A stretch of DNA of 64,000 nt, taken from positions 44,883 through 108,882 of IMG/VR virus record IMGVR_UViG_3300025400_000011; one strand, given 5' to 3'. Numbering within the stretch: position 1 is the stretch's first letter; the number at the start of each line of letters is the position of its first letter. Shown one piece after another: positions 10,201 to 19,300 of this stretch. The notes beneath the pieces were generated by a model. The model saw only the letters and a list, made by a program, of their open reading frames with translations, was not told the origin of the DNA and searched no databases. The stretch comes from a virus. The position numbers and the translations under genes were made by a program.

Positions 10201-10855
10201 AACAGTTTCTGATGGTACAGCTAGTGATGTAGTAGCTACATTTAGTGGTTTAGTAAACCTTCAATCAGGTACAGTTGGACCACACGTAATATATACTGCA
10301 GGAGCTGCAGGTACCACTGGTAATGAATACGGTTTAGGTTTATCCGATTCTTCGTATGGTAATCCTGCAAATACTTGGTTAAAAGGTAACGGTGATGCTT
10401 CCTTTGGTGGTGCTGTTTCTAAAGGCTCTGGTTCATTTAAAATTAACCATCCGTTACCCTCGTTAAGTGCTACAAACTATTTAGTACATTCATTTATTGA
10501 AGGTCCAAGAGTAGATCTTATATATAGAGGTACAGCAGCACTTAGTGCAGGTCAAGCTGTTTTAAACTTAGATGAAACAGTAGGTATGACAGAAGGTACG
10601 TTTGTAGCTTTATGTAGAGAGGTACAAGTATTTGTTACAAATCAAACAGATTGGTCTGGTGTGCGTGGTTCAGTTACTGATAATATTTTAACCATAACAT
10701 GTCAAGATCCTTCTGCTACGTCTACTGTTAACTGGATGGTAATAGGTGAACGTCATGACCCACACATTATTAGTACAAGCTGGACTGATGCAAGCGGTAA
10801 ACCTATATTAGAACCAGTTATTCCACCACCAATACCATTATCTGCTATATTATAA
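4298..10855 (+). CDS. Giant collagen-like tail fibre/adhesin, 2185 aa
   Basis: This is the largest gene here. The order is: short N-terminus (1-16); collagen-like tract 1 (about 17-605); a globular beta domain (about 606-772, beginning VYGRTYFFNETNSDQNPA) that may be a receptor-binding or knob domain; collagen-like tract 2 (about 772-1254); five tandem modules of about 57 residues (about 1318-1605) with the core ATSAIYV...NTPFYVDNTGNLSL; a beta-rich shaft; a short third collagen tract with normal GPQG/GPTG triplets (about 1870-1950); and a 235-residue C-terminal domain. Tracts 1 and 2 are almost pure GYS/GFS/GTS/GIS/GQS triplets with very little proline. No S74 domain is seen. It is surely a virion surface fibre; its ligand is unknown. 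The flanking genes overlap or abut. Confidence 0.85.
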   Translation: MSLTTVNQLSLIPAAAGVSGRSGFSGFSGFPGAQGAPGGASGYSGQSGTSGFSGFTGFSGFSGLNGTVAYSGTSGFSGFSGFSGYSGATGFSGFSSFSGFSGFSSFSGYSGYTGQSGFSGISGFSGISGFSGISGYSGMSGFTGISGFSGAPGAAAASGYSGFSGYSGISGYSGFSSFSGYSGFSSFSGYSGFSSFSGFSGYSGFSSFSGFSGFSSFSGFSGTSGYSGQSGFSGFTGLSGYSGTSGFSGNSGTSGYSGYTGLQGYSGLSGYSGQSGFSGISGWSGDSGISGYSGFSGQSGALGISGFSGYSGQSGYSGTSGYVGISGYSGFSGQSGWSGYSGISGTSGYSGQSGFSGPSGYSGFTGISGYSGFSGQVGTTGQSGYSGFSGQSGYSGQSGFSGISGFSGYTGTSGTSGYSGISGYSGFTGISGTSGYSGSVGTSGTSGYSGTSGYSGLSGYSGTSGYSGTSGYSGTIGTSGYSGISGYSGFTGISGYSGFTGTSGFTGISGYSGISGFSGFTGISGYSGQSGYSGTSGTVGTSGYSGYSGLSGASGYSGLSGFSGISGYTGISGHSGFSSYSGYSGQSGFTGISGFSGWSGPTGGSVYGRTYFFNETNSDQNPAVFEQLTLQPGGISIEDDQVTITSAAGISAIGWYLTPPGEPGLVYIESGLWDIEFYRYVTGGSAGFIFSIYTFSMATSATSTFILSADSGLVSDTVSTYQKIGAVTSSITSLSSTDRILLQVAAYTNSVTPVTAAYQYNGSSVYSVVRTPIGQGVAGQSGYSGYSGLGYSGYSGQSGYSGFTGFSGFTGISGFTGTSGYSGFTGISGASGYSGTVGISGTSGYSGFTGISGYSGISGFSGFTGISGTSGYSGISGYSGISGYSGYSGASGYSGTSGFSGISGFTGISGYSGFTGISGYSGTSGYSGTSGYSGYSGQSGFSGISGYSGTSGFSGISGYSGFTGQSGTSGYSGLSGYSGTSGFSGFTGISGYSGQSGFSGFTGISGYSGTSGFSGISGFSGYTGISGFSGISGWSGYSGFTGLSGFSGYSGLSGFTGISGYSGFSGQIGYSGQSGFSGFTGVSGFSGTSGISGYSGFTGISGFSGISGFSGISGFSGISGYSGLSGFSGYTGISGFSGFTGASGFSGISGWSGYSGFSGFSGFSSYSGFSGFSGFSSYSGFSGFSGFSSFSGFSGFSSFSGFSGFSSYSGYTGVSGYSGYSGFTGFSGFTGWSGFSGYQGYSGFSGFSGFSGAGITSTATTSYIPKMSSSTSVANSLVYDNGTNVGINTTSPAHTLHVQGDIYSSGAIIGSINNTLKTTNVGATSSIYVRSDGSTGAFNDSNTAFYVDNIGNLSIFNQLYYNSSTQKFVIAGTLQAASIGATSAIYIAATGVTPSFSACNTPFYADNTGNFSLGNKFAWNSKTNVLNVGGTINAANIGATSAIYIAGATVTPSFSASNTPFWVDSSGRLSLGSKLTWDGNGTLNVGGTIKTTTADATSAIYVRADGGVGAFNDSNTAFWVDNTGNLSIFNKLYYNASTQKFWIGGTLQASTVGSTSAIYVRTDGSAGAYNNSSTPFYVDNTGQFSLGNNVTWSGGALTVNGTVTTGALTATGGKISNWNINTNSFTSTNGDITLNSSSTPYIGVNTTTFGSAGIFLGKSGTNYVFYAGNGSNQALKWDGSALTVSGTIGATAGNIGGWGIGSTSLTSTNITIDSSAGSITSTDGAGSYVYLTSNFVSGYGGAVTNSASYKLYALGNGAYLNISNASFSVGGGVASSSLATWSVTGGGGTVSMTPGRLDASSAVSGFSGTFTRLVVGNNGFDVTGGGTISGDVGLGTGAKIYLHAASGWVGVSGGIAFGDGTTMNTAGGSTGPQGASGTSGWSGFSGINGSNGASGTSGWSGFSGQKGATGPQGLRGPTGPQGQRGPTGSQGFSGISGWSGAKGAQGSPGSTSYNQSLNTYNSVTFAGLTVSDGTASDVVATFSGLVNLQSGTVGPHVIYTAGAAGTTGNEYGLGLSDSSYGNPANTWLKGNGDASFGGAVSKGSGSFKINHPLPSLSATNYLVHSFIEGPRVDLIYRGTAALSAGQAVLNLDETVGMTEGTFVALCREVQVFVTNQTDWSGVRGSVTDNILTITCQDPSATSTVNWMVIGERHDPHIISTSWTDASGKPILEPVIPPPIPLSAIL
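4346..6110 (+). repeat. Long G-x-S collagen-like tract 1
   Basis: About 590 residues have Gly at every third position and mostly Ser at the third place, with Tyr, Phe, Thr, Ile or Gln between. The DNA period is 9 or 18 bases. All six serine codons are used. Confidence 0.9.
6612..8058 (+). repeat. Long G-x-S collagen-like tract 2
   Basis: This second tract of about 480 residues has the same composition as tract 1 and ends in an especially Phe-rich stretch (GFSGFSSFSG-type, about 7760-7920) in which some Gly positions are replaced by Ser. Confidence 0.9.
8250..9113 (+). repeat. Five tandem ~57-residue fibre modules
   Basis: Each module runs roughly ATSAIYV, then a 10-residue variable loop, then NTPFYVDNTGNLSLGNK, then a strand ending in LNVGGTI. 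Modules 1 and 4 are most alike (both contain GAFNDSNTAF), and modules 2 and 3 are most alike, which suggests duplication in pairs. Confidence 0.8.
9908..10146 (+). repeat. Third collagen-like tract with conventional GPx triplets
   Basis: About 80 residues of Gly-x-y. They include GPQGLRGPTGPQGQRGPTG and are richer in Pro, Gln and Arg than tracts 1 and 2. Two copies of GASGTSGWSGFSG precede it. Confidence 0.85.
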
Positions 10856-10858
10856 TCA

Positions 10859-12421
10859 ATGCTTTCTGCAACACAAGTCGACGTTAATACAACATCTGAC
10901 CAGATTAACGCTCAGTTAGTAACCCTATCTGAAAAGTATCTAGGTAATAACGTTATTGTACTATCTGGTACTAATACAGGTTATATAGGTGCAAATATTG
11001 CACCTTTAGCACCATGGGGTAACTTAGCTAATAAGTACTTCCCTACTGTTGCTACATTATCTCAGAGTGGAGACAATATATTAACTAAAGACCAGCTTGG
11101 TGGTTATTTTACACCTAATAATCTTGGTGCTTCTACTTATTTAGCTAAAAACCTTACACCGTTTATTAATATTAACGAGGTCAAACCTGGTGTAATATAC
11201 AAATATGCTGATCCAGCTAAGTTTAACAAAGGTAGTGGTTTATCTGAAAAAGATCAAGATAATATTATAACCCATATACAGGACCTAAGTTGGTTAAAGG
11301 CTACTAACACAGGTACTATATATGATGGTCAGGTTATCGGTACTACTGATTATCAAAAGTTTGTTCCTTATCAATCTGCTTATGAAACTACTAAACTAGA
11401 TACTAACGGAGTAGTAGATGTTCGTAATGATTATGAGTTTTGGACAGGACCGCAGAAAAACATCTGGTTAACCACTAATAAGTTTACGGAAGAAGATTGG
11501 TTAAAGTACCATGATATAGATAACAGGGTACAAAGACTACTCATTAACACCGGACAAGAGCTATACTCTTGGAACACTGATGTGTTTGGTAATCAATATG
11601 CATTATATAAAGCACCGCCTGTAGAAGGGCGTACTATATACCATATGCAAAATGCTTATGGTCCGTTGTGGGTAAGAACAGTAGACGGGATAGTATATTC
11701 AGCTACAGATGCACTTACTGCTATATACAACAAGTACTTAAACGAGCCTGCTATATATGCTCAGTTATCAGCTAATAATATTAAAAATCTTGATGTATTT
11801 TATGATACTCTAGTGTTTGATTTGAGCGGTTATACAATATTCGAAAAGATAACGTTCGATTATAATACTAAGACTATACAAACAACAGATAAAGACTTTT
11901 TATGGTTAGATTATCATCAAAACGTTTCTAGTCGTTTACTTTCCTCTTCTTCTTTAACAGGTATACATGTTAAAGATAGTGCTGCGGTTTATTATGGTGG
12001 TAACTGGTATGATGAAAACAAAAAGACCATTACTTCTTGTTTATTATTGTCTGCTGCAGTTACTACAACAAGTACTACTTCTGCACTAGTAGTGCCTGTA
12101 CTATATCAGTACGATATTAACAACCCTTCAAAGAGAACTAGAATATTCCCTACCAATAATACTGATTTTGATTACTTTACATATAGTAGAGGTATAAGTT
12201 CAGTAAATAGCGATCAAGAGTTATTAACTTATATGGAAGCACCTGTTATTACATATAATAAGGATATTGGTTCTTATATTATAAGTTTTGTTGCTTTTAT
12301 TAATCAAAACTTCAAAATAGTAACTTACAATACTAAGGAAGCTTTACTTGGTAGAATACTAGTTAACGAAGCAGTAATACCAATCGTAACAGATACAGGA
12401 AGCCCAGTAACAGTCGTATGA
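10859..12421 (+). CDS. Virion structural protein of unknown fold, 520 aa
   Basis: A soluble, Asn/Thr/Tyr-rich 520-aa protein with no signal peptide or membrane segment. It contains YIGANIAPLAPWGNLANKYF near the N-terminus and many short beta-type segments, but no motif that I recognise. It starts three bases after the giant fibre stop and its own stop overlaps the next start (ATGA), so it is translated as part of the fibre operon. Composition and position argue for a tail or fibre component, perhaps a fibre-tip or hinge protein. The function is inferred from context only. Confidence 0.65.
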   Translation: MLSATQVDVNTTSDQINAQLVTLSEKYLGNNVIVLSGTNTGYIGANIAPLAPWGNLANKYFPTVATLSQSGDNILTKDQLGGYFTPNNLGASTYLAKNLTPFININEVKPGVIYKYADPAKFNKGSGLSEKDQDNIITHIQDLSWLKATNTGTIYDGQVIGTTDYQKFVPYQSAYETTKLDTNGVVDVRNDYEFWTGPQKNIWLTTNKFTEEDWLKYHDIDNRVQRLLINTGQELYSWNTDVFGNQYALYKAPPVEGRTIYHMQNAYGPLWVRTVDGIVYSATDALTAIYNKYLNEPAIYAQLSANNIKNLDVFYDTLVFDLSGYTIFEKITFDYNTKTIQTTDKDFLWLDYHQNVSSRLLSSSSLTGIHVKDSAAVYYGGNWYDENKKTITSCLLLSAAVTTTSTTSALVVPVLYQYDINNPSKRTRIFPTNNTDFDYFTYSRGISSVNSDQELLTYMEAPVITYNKDIGSYIISFVAFINQNFKIVTYNTKEALLGRILVNEAVIPIVTDTGSPVTVV

Positions 12422-12918
12422 TAACTAACTATACATTTACAACTTCAACAAGTAGTGCAAAACTATATACCCCTACCATTATTGTTTTTAAACCAAGCAA
12501 TATATCATTAACAGGTAACCAGTTTTTAAGCAAAATGGTGTATCAGTTACCAGACGGGGTTATAACTAAAGTAAACACATTTGTACCTAATGGTTACGGT
12601 AATGATGATTGTAGATCGGATTTTGTATACACCGTACCTAACGTTACTACTACTTCAGTTAGCGGTTACACTACAGCTGTTATTAGTATATCTGCCTTTA
12701 TAGGTCCAGGTAACTACTTTAATCCTTCTACATATACATTAAGTTTAACAGGTATACCCCCAAAGTTTACTCGCAATCCTTTAGCTTCTGCTGAAGCATA
12801 TGTATTTGATGAGGTTCATTTAGTTAAAATGAAATCCTGGGGTCCAGATAATAATCAAATACTTGCTTTAGAAGGTAAAAATCCAAACTATTTACTGCTG
12901 AATTATAATGGATTGTAA
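12418..12918 (+). CDS. Small beta-rich structural protein
   Basis: A 166-aa protein overlapping the previous stop by four bases. It reads as a beta-sandwich: alternating Thr, Ser, Val and Tyr residues, an Asn/Asp-rich loop (NGYGNDDCRSDF) and a PSTYTLSLTGIPPKF strand pair. There is no signal peptide and no recognised family. The tight coupling to the 520-aa gene suggests that the two products act in the same tail substructure. Confidence 0.6.
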   Translation: MITNYTFTTSTSSAKLYTPTIIVFKPSNISLTGNQFLSKMVYQLPDGVITKVNTFVPNGYGNDDCRSDFVYTVPNVTTTSVSGYTTAVISISAFIGPGNYFNPSTYTLSLTGIPPKFTRNPLASAEAYVFDEVHLVKMKSWGPDNNQILALEGKNPNYLLLNYNGL

Positions 12919-12930
12919 CATACATAACAA

Positions 12931-12937
12931 CTAAATA
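12931..12937 (+). promoter_or_regulatory. Late-type promoter box CTAAATA
   Basis: CTAAATA ends nine bases before the ATG at 12947 in the 28-base gap between two structural genes. Confidence 0.65.
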
Positions 12938-12946
12938 TTACTACCG

Positions 12947-15900
12947 ATGCCACTTAAAATTACAGATTTACCGCAAGTACCAGCCGGCACAATATCCCAA
13001 AACATTTCTATTCCTGTTTCCCAAAGTGAAACAGATCCAAAGACTTATAAAATGTCTTTAGCTCAGACCGTTGCTTGGTTACAGACCCAGGGCATTGGTG
13101 CAGGTGGTACCGGGCCACGTGGCCCTACAGGTCCTATTGGCCCAACAGGTCCTATTGGCCCAACAGGTGGTATTGGACCAACAGGCCCACAGGGTATTCC
13201 TGGTTCATCAGGTTATTCTGGGTTTGGTGGTAACTCAGGCTTTTCTGGTTTTATTGGTTCATCAGGTTTCTCAGGCTTTCAAGGGGATTCAGGGTTTTCA
13301 GGTTTCCATGGTTCATCAGGTTATTCTGGTGTAAGTGGTCCTTCAGGTTTTTCTGGTTCTGCTGGTTCAAATACCGGTTTACCTGGTCCTGGTCTAGTAT
13401 ATACCGGTTATTATAGAGGTAATAACTATACATATTATAACTCTAACGATCGTAAAGACGTGGTCAGTTATTCTGGTGGTGGTGGTTTAGCTTATTATAT
13501 CGCTAATAGTGAAACTTTAAGTAGTACTGGTTATACCGGCTACACAGGATGGCCAGCACCTGGTACAACAAGTGACTGGGCTTCATTCCAAGAAAACTTT
13601 CAAAGTGTAGCTACAGACTTATTATTAACTAATGACGTAGCAGTAGAAAAGGTTATTACATTAGGTACAGTTGGTAACCTTTCTGCAGGTATTATACGTT
13701 CAGTAAATACCGATTGGGTAGGTACTGAAAATAGTAAAGGTTTTTGGTTAGGTAACGACGTTGATGGTTATCCAAAGTTTTTCATTGGTGATTATTCTCC
13801 GGGCGGTAGTTACCTAATATATGACGGTTCCCCTATAGACGGTTTTACAAATGGTACTATCATATTATCTGGTACTATATTAGCAGATCAAGGTCGTATC
13901 GGTGGTGTGGGTATTGCTAAAGGCCAGCTATATACTGGTAACCCTGGTACAGCTGGCTCTATTACAACTCCGTTCTATGTTAACGGTACCTCAGATGATG
14001 GCATGACTGACCGTACTTATGCAGCAATGGGTAATGCTCTTAAGTTTTACCGACACAACGGTATTAATTATTTTAATCTCTCTGGTGGTATAACAGCCAC
14101 TTATGGTTCTATAGGCGGGGTAGGTATTGCACTAGATAGAATTTATACTGGTAATCCTGAAACAGCTGGTTCCATTACAACCCCGTTCTATATAAATGGT
14201 AGTGCTGATCCAGGTGGTAATACAAATCGTACCTATATGACTATGGGAGATACGTTTAAGTATTACAGAGTAGCTGGTGATTCATCTAATAGTTATACCC
14301 CTATCAACTATATGTGGTTGTCTGGTGGTATTACTGCTACGTACGGCTCTATAGGCGGGGTAGGCATTGATACTGATCACATTTATACAGGTCGCCCTGA
14401 TACTGCTGGAACAATAACAACACCTCTCTTTATTAACGGTAACAATTCTGCAGTAGACGGTTCTAATACTGGTCAAGCTATAATGTACTTGGGAGATTCT
14501 TTTAAATACTATAAACAAGCTGGTGTTTCTTCTCCTACTTATAACTTACTATTAGGTAGTACAGGTTTACAAGCTGATTACACTTTGAGTTCTACAGGAG
14601 ATTACCTCTGGTGGAATGGTAGTACTTTAAAATTAAAAGGTAGTATTGAAGTTACAGGAGACTCTAACTTTGCTACGACAGGTCAAGTACAAGCAGCTTC
14701 AGCAGCTGCATACTCACAATCAATCTCATATGCAGATAAAATTGCAAACGGCACTTATCCAGGTAGTACATTTATTTCACAAAACTCTATCATATCACCG
14801 ATTATCGCTGGTGTAGATGGTTATTTTAACAGCTACTTTAAAGTAGGTTCTGGTGGTATAGTGTTAGACGGTAATAATAAACGTATGTATATCGGCAACG
14901 GTAACTACGGTAACACTGATACAGGGTTTTATGCAAGTTACTCTGGTTGGTTCTCATTAGCTGATAAACTTACATATAACCCTTCTACAGGGCTAGCTAT
15001 TACTGGTGCTATTACAGTACAACCAGGTGGTAATGCGGCTACAGTTGCTAATGTAACAGATGCTTATAATAATGCTTCTGGTGTTGCTGATGCTGTAGCA
15101 AGAGGTAACTACACAGGTGCAGGTACTTCATTTATTAGCGGTAAGTCTATATTCTCTCCTTATATTGCAGGTGCAAGTGGTTATATTGGTGGTACCTTCA
15201 CAGTAGGTCAAGCTCCTAATCACATTTTATTTGACGGTATTAATAAAAAGATGTATATCGGTAATGGTAACTATGCTAATGGAGATACACCTTTCTATGC
15301 TGATGGTACTGGTCAGTTCTCCTTAGGTGCAAGGTTTACTTGGGATACATCTAGTAACTTAACAGTGGGTAACTATATTGGTAATAAATACCTACAATAT
15401 AACTACGGTAGCAATACACTAATACTTAAAGGTGCAGAGTCAGCTGATGGTATTACTATTACATCAAATCAGGGCATGAGGTATGTAAACGATAATGGGG
15501 TATTTACTATTACTGGTGGTTCAGCAAACGGTGTAAATCATGGTGCACAAATCGACTTTGTTGGTACTGGTGGTGCTGGTGCAGGTAGTTACGGTTTATT
15601 AAGCTTAAATGCTGGCTGGCCAGATTCTAATACCAGTGACGGTCGTATACGTTTTGGTGTAGGTAATGCAGGCACTAACGGTTATGGCGAAGGTTTAAAC
15701 TATGAAGCATTTACTATATGGAAAGACGGTTTAGTAGAAGTTGGTAGAGATGGTAGTTTAGCAAATAGCGGTAATTTACAAGTAGACAACGATATACATG
15801 TACATGGTTATATATATGCTACTAAGAGTGCACAGTTCTATCAAAACGTTGCTGTGAATGGTCAAGTAGCTGTTTATAACAACGCAGATTATACTATACA

Positions 15901-16291
15901 AACCGGTACAGGAAATCTTACTTCTGGTGGTACAGTTAACTTCCAAGTAGATTATAACGGTAATGTTAACGCAACAAGCTTTAACCCTACCTCTACAAGA
16001 AAAGTTAAAAACAACATACGCCCTTTAAGTACATTTATTTCTAATCCTTTAAATACTCTTTCAAAACTTGAAGGTATCGTATATGATAGTAGCTTGTTCC
16101 CTAAGGTAACTAATCAAATAGGTTATATTGCTGAAGATGTATATCAAGTTATACCTGAAATCGTGCAGTTAGATGAAAACAACGAACCTAAAGCACTAGA
16201 TTATTCTCGTATTACAGTTGTATTAGTAGAAGCTATTAAACAACTTAACGACAAGATTACATCCTTACAAAACACTATTAACTCCAAGTAA
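12947..16291 (+). CDS. Collagen-like tail fibre with S74 chaperone, 1114 aa
   Basis: The N-terminus (MPLKITDLPQVPAGTI) is of the type that anchors fibres to the tail in marine T4-like phages. Residues about 53-148 are collagen-like, first conventional GPTGPIGP and then G-x-S. Residues about 149-330 are beta-rich. Three repeats of 70-80 residues follow, each beginning GSIGGVGI and containing TAGSITTPFY. More shaft follows, with FYADGTGQFSLGARFTW resembling the modules of the giant fibre. The C-terminus (from about 1010) is an S74 chaperone: TSTRKVKNNIRPL, then QIGYIAEDVYQVIPEIV, then ALDYSRITVVLVEAIKQL. The role is host recognition or the long fibre shaft. Self-cleavage just before TSTRK is expected from the family and not shown here. 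Confidence 0.85.
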   Translation: MPLKITDLPQVPAGTISQNISIPVSQSETDPKTYKMSLAQTVAWLQTQGIGAGGTGPRGPTGPIGPTGPIGPTGGIGPTGPQGIPGSSGYSGFGGNSGFSGFIGSSGFSGFQGDSGFSGFHGSSGYSGVSGPSGFSGSAGSNTGLPGPGLVYTGYYRGNNYTYYNSNDRKDVVSYSGGGGLAYYIANSETLSSTGYTGYTGWPAPGTTSDWASFQENFQSVATDLLLTNDVAVEKVITLGTVGNLSAGIIRSVNTDWVGTENSKGFWLGNDVDGYPKFFIGDYSPGGSYLIYDGSPIDGFTNGTIILSGTILADQGRIGGVGIAKGQLYTGNPGTAGSITTPFYVNGTSDDGMTDRTYAAMGNALKFYRHNGINYFNLSGGITATYGSIGGVGIALDRIYTGNPETAGSITTPFYINGSADPGGNTNRTYMTMGDTFKYYRVAGDSSNSYTPINYMWLSGGITATYGSIGGVGIDTDHIYTGRPDTAGTITTPLFINGNNSAVDGSNTGQAIMYLGDSFKYYKQAGVSSPTYNLLLGSTGLQADYTLSSTGDYLWWNGSTLKLKGSIEVTGDSNFATTGQVQAASAAAYSQSISYADKIANGTYPGSTFISQNSIISPIIAGVDGYFNSYFKVGSGGIVLDGNNKRMYIGNGNYGNTDTGFYASYSGWFSLADKLTYNPSTGLAITGAITVQPGGNAATVANVTDAYNNASGVADAVARGNYTGAGTSFISGKSIFSPYIAGASGYIGGTFTVGQAPNHILFDGINKKMYIGNGNYANGDTPFYADGTGQFSLGARFTWDTSSNLTVGNYIGNKYLQYNYGSNTLILKGAESADGITITSNQGMRYVNDNGVFTITGGSANGVNHGAQIDFVGTGGAGAGSYGLLSLNAGWPDSNTSDGRIRFGVGNAGTNGYGEGLNYEAFTIWKDGLVEVGRDGSLANSGNLQVDNDIHVHGYIYATKSAQFYQNVAVNGQVAVYNNADYTIQTGTGNLTSGGTVNFQVDYNGNVNATSFNPTSTRKVKNNIRPLSTFISNPLNTLSKLEGIVYDSSLFPKVTNQIGYIAEDVYQVIPEIVQLDENNEPKALDYSRITVVLVEAIKQLNDKITSLQNTINSK
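13103..13390 (+). repeat. Collagen-like tract, GPTGP then G-x-S type
   Basis: About 95 residues of Gly-x-y triplets. The first half is rich in proline (GPIGPTGPIGPTGG) and the second is of the GYSGFGGNSGFSG type, so both collagen styles occur in one protein. Confidence 0.85.
13892..14570 (+). repeat. Three ~70-80-residue fibre shaft repeats
   Basis: Copies begin near 13892, 14104 and 14344, each with IGGVGI, then YTGNP or YTGRP, then TAGSITTPFY, then a KYYR/KFYR segment. Copy-to-copy identity is high at the ends and low in the middle. Confidence 0.7.
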
Positions 16292-16329
16292 TATCCAGGT
16301 AAAATAGGTAGTATAACTAATCTTCACTA

Positions 16330-16336
16330 CTAAATA
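16330..16336 (+). promoter_or_regulatory. Late-type promoter box CTAAATA
   Basis: CTAAATA ends six bases before the ATG at 16343. Confidence 0.65.
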
Positions 16337-16342
16337 TTTTAT

Positions 16343-19300
16343 ATGGCGATTGTTAGTACCTACCCAGTTAGCTTAACCTACAAATACGGAGTTAATGTAG
16401 GTACTCCAAACTCTTCATATACAACAAATGACGGAGTTACATTCGCGTTTAATCCGTTACTATCTGGAGCTAAAGATGTTACTTTAAATCAAAGTACGGT
16501 AAGTGTATTAACAAATAACTTTGCACTTTCGGATTGTTTAAGTTCTGAACCTTATTTAAGTAATTTACAATATACAACTCAATCAGTTTTAAGCATTGGT
16601 AGTTATTACTTGTCTGCTTCTACAGCTGTTAATAGTAAAATACAGTTTATCACTGATTCTACTAAAGCTACCTTATTTACATTAAACTTTAATACAGTAC
16701 TTAATACTGTTTCTTTCTCTTATTCGAACTTGTTTGTTACCTGGGTTGATGGTGATAGCTATATTAGAATGGCAGCACCGGTTAATGACAACTCTCAGTA
16801 CTTTACATATAACCTATACAAAAATAATATAAGCCTGTTTGTTGATGCACCAGGAGACTCTAGAGACGGTTATGTCTTATGTAATGTAGATAGCACTTAT
16901 TTAGAAGTAGCCGTATTTGCTGGTTTTAACAATACTATCAATGTTTTTACAATAAACCGTTTATCTGAACCGTCATACAAGTCTTTAGGTAACTCTAGTA
17001 ACATAAAATATGTAAGTGCTCCCAATAGTATCAATGTAGCAGCAACTACATCTGCATTAAAGTATAACTATCTATTAACAGCACCTTATACTAATGTTGA
17101 TCCTACCACTAATGAACTAGGATACAATATAACCCCTCTTAAAAACTATTATTCACCTCAGCACATACAGACTCCTGTATTAAGCGCACAATCTCGTTCA
17201 TATAATAAGATTTTTACAGGTTTAAACACTGAAGATGGTTACGAAAAGATTTATTTGAGTTATTTAGGTAATGAAGTAGCTCAAACATTTTATAAAGATA
17301 CAGACACCTATTTTCACTACCCTGTCAGCGCTGTAAACATTGCTTTATCAGCGAGCACATTAGCTGCAGCAGGTGCTTATGCAAGTTCGTCACCTTGGCG
17401 TTCAGATCGTTTATTTGTAAAGCGTGCCGACTACAGAAAATACACCCCTTGGGGCAATGTTAACGGTTCTCCGCAAAATGGAGTGCTATTCTGTTCTTGG
17501 TTATGGTTATCTTCTGGTGCAGGTACTGCTACTACTCCAGTATGGGTAGATAGGTACTTTGATCCAACTAAAATCAGCACTACAGCGGTGTTAAACACAA
17601 ATGGTGCTGGTCCAAGCAATAATAACTATCCAGACGTCGTGTGGGACACTATTTCAACACAAGTACTAAGTGGTGAAAGTTTATATGTTTATCATAGAAT
17701 AGGAAATAATGATAATCAGCTAGTGGTAGACACACTATCTAGTAACTTAACACATTATATACAAGAATGGGCTAACCCGCTTGTCAATGCAGCTACAGGT
17801 CTGAGTGCAGGGTATGTAAACAACTTTTCTGCAAGTGCTTCTGTAACAACTTATCAAAACACAAGAGAACCTGCACTTAATACAGGTACAAGTTTTGCGG
17901 TAATGAGCATGGACAATAATGACTTTTATTCTCCAGGCATTACATTAGCGTTCCAGGCTTACAATAATGATTGGGCTGCTATAAGAGGGGATCAGATAGT
18001 AGGTAACTATTATAATGGTGGTATTGGGTTCTTTAAGTATAACCCACTATTAACTCCTTTTGTAACTATATTAGGTAATAACTTACAGACATATAATACT
18101 AATATTGTTAGTTTAGCAAATACTTCCACTGCACCAGCAAGTGGTAATAACTTTGCATTAAAGAGTAGCTACGATGAGAGCTATTTTATAGTAGATGTAT
18201 ACTTTAATGTATATGAGTACGATCAGGACGGTGTAAAACTCAATCAATACAACTTAAATGATGGTGGTGCTACAGTTAGCGGGGTTCTATTAGGTGCTCA
18301 CTTAGTAAACTTTAGTAGTGTACGCCGTATAATGGTATTTACAAAGATCGGTACCGCAGTACACTGGTACATGTTTGATACTATTAATAATGCTTTATTG
18401 CTTTATCAAGGCAGTCAAGCTGGTGTTAATAACTATGCTTTAGATATAGAATGTAATCCTTATTTCTATACCGGTACAGGTAATAGTACTGTTGATAATA
18501 ATGACATTATATTCCATTTACAAAACGACGTACTTGTAAAGGGTCTCAACACAAGCTCTCCACAATATATACTTTCTGCTTATAAAGCTGAGTATATTGC
18601 ATGTGACCATGAAAATAATATTTGGTTATTATATGCTGATAACAACTTATGTAAGTTAGATAACTATGGTAGACTACTATGGGATATTAGTTTAACAAAC
18701 AGTCAAGCATTTACCGATGATAAGGGTAATCTAAGAAACTCTAAACGTATTATTAACTTTACAGCCGAGCTTGACTCAAATAGTAATAAAATGCTTTACT
18801 ACGGATTAGTAATCGACGGCAGAACACAGAGTGTTATTAAAGTAGAGCCATTAAGCGGTGGTATTGTAATAAACAATCAACTAACACCTGCTACATATTA
18901 CAGTTTAAGTTCATCTCCATTAAACATACAACCAGCAGGAGATTGTACTGGTTATGATTACCAGCGCAAGTATGTTTACGATGCTGAAAATACTCCAAAC
19001 ATTGTAAGAGTAAAAGCTTTCATTAAAAACATATCAACTCTTGAAGCCCTTGATGTTATTACACTAGATTATGATGTATCTAATCTAACGCCTGGTTGGC
19101 ACCATTTTGCAGTTACTATTACTCCTGGAGACGAGATGAGAATGTATGTAGATGGTAGTTATGTAAACCGTGCACAGTTAGTTACACCTCAGTTCGGTAT
19201 ATACAGAGTTTATAACAATAGAAATAACTCAGATTTAGTTATTGGTACTTCTAGCTTTAAATCTCAAACGTTATATCAATATACCAATCAAAATGTAGAT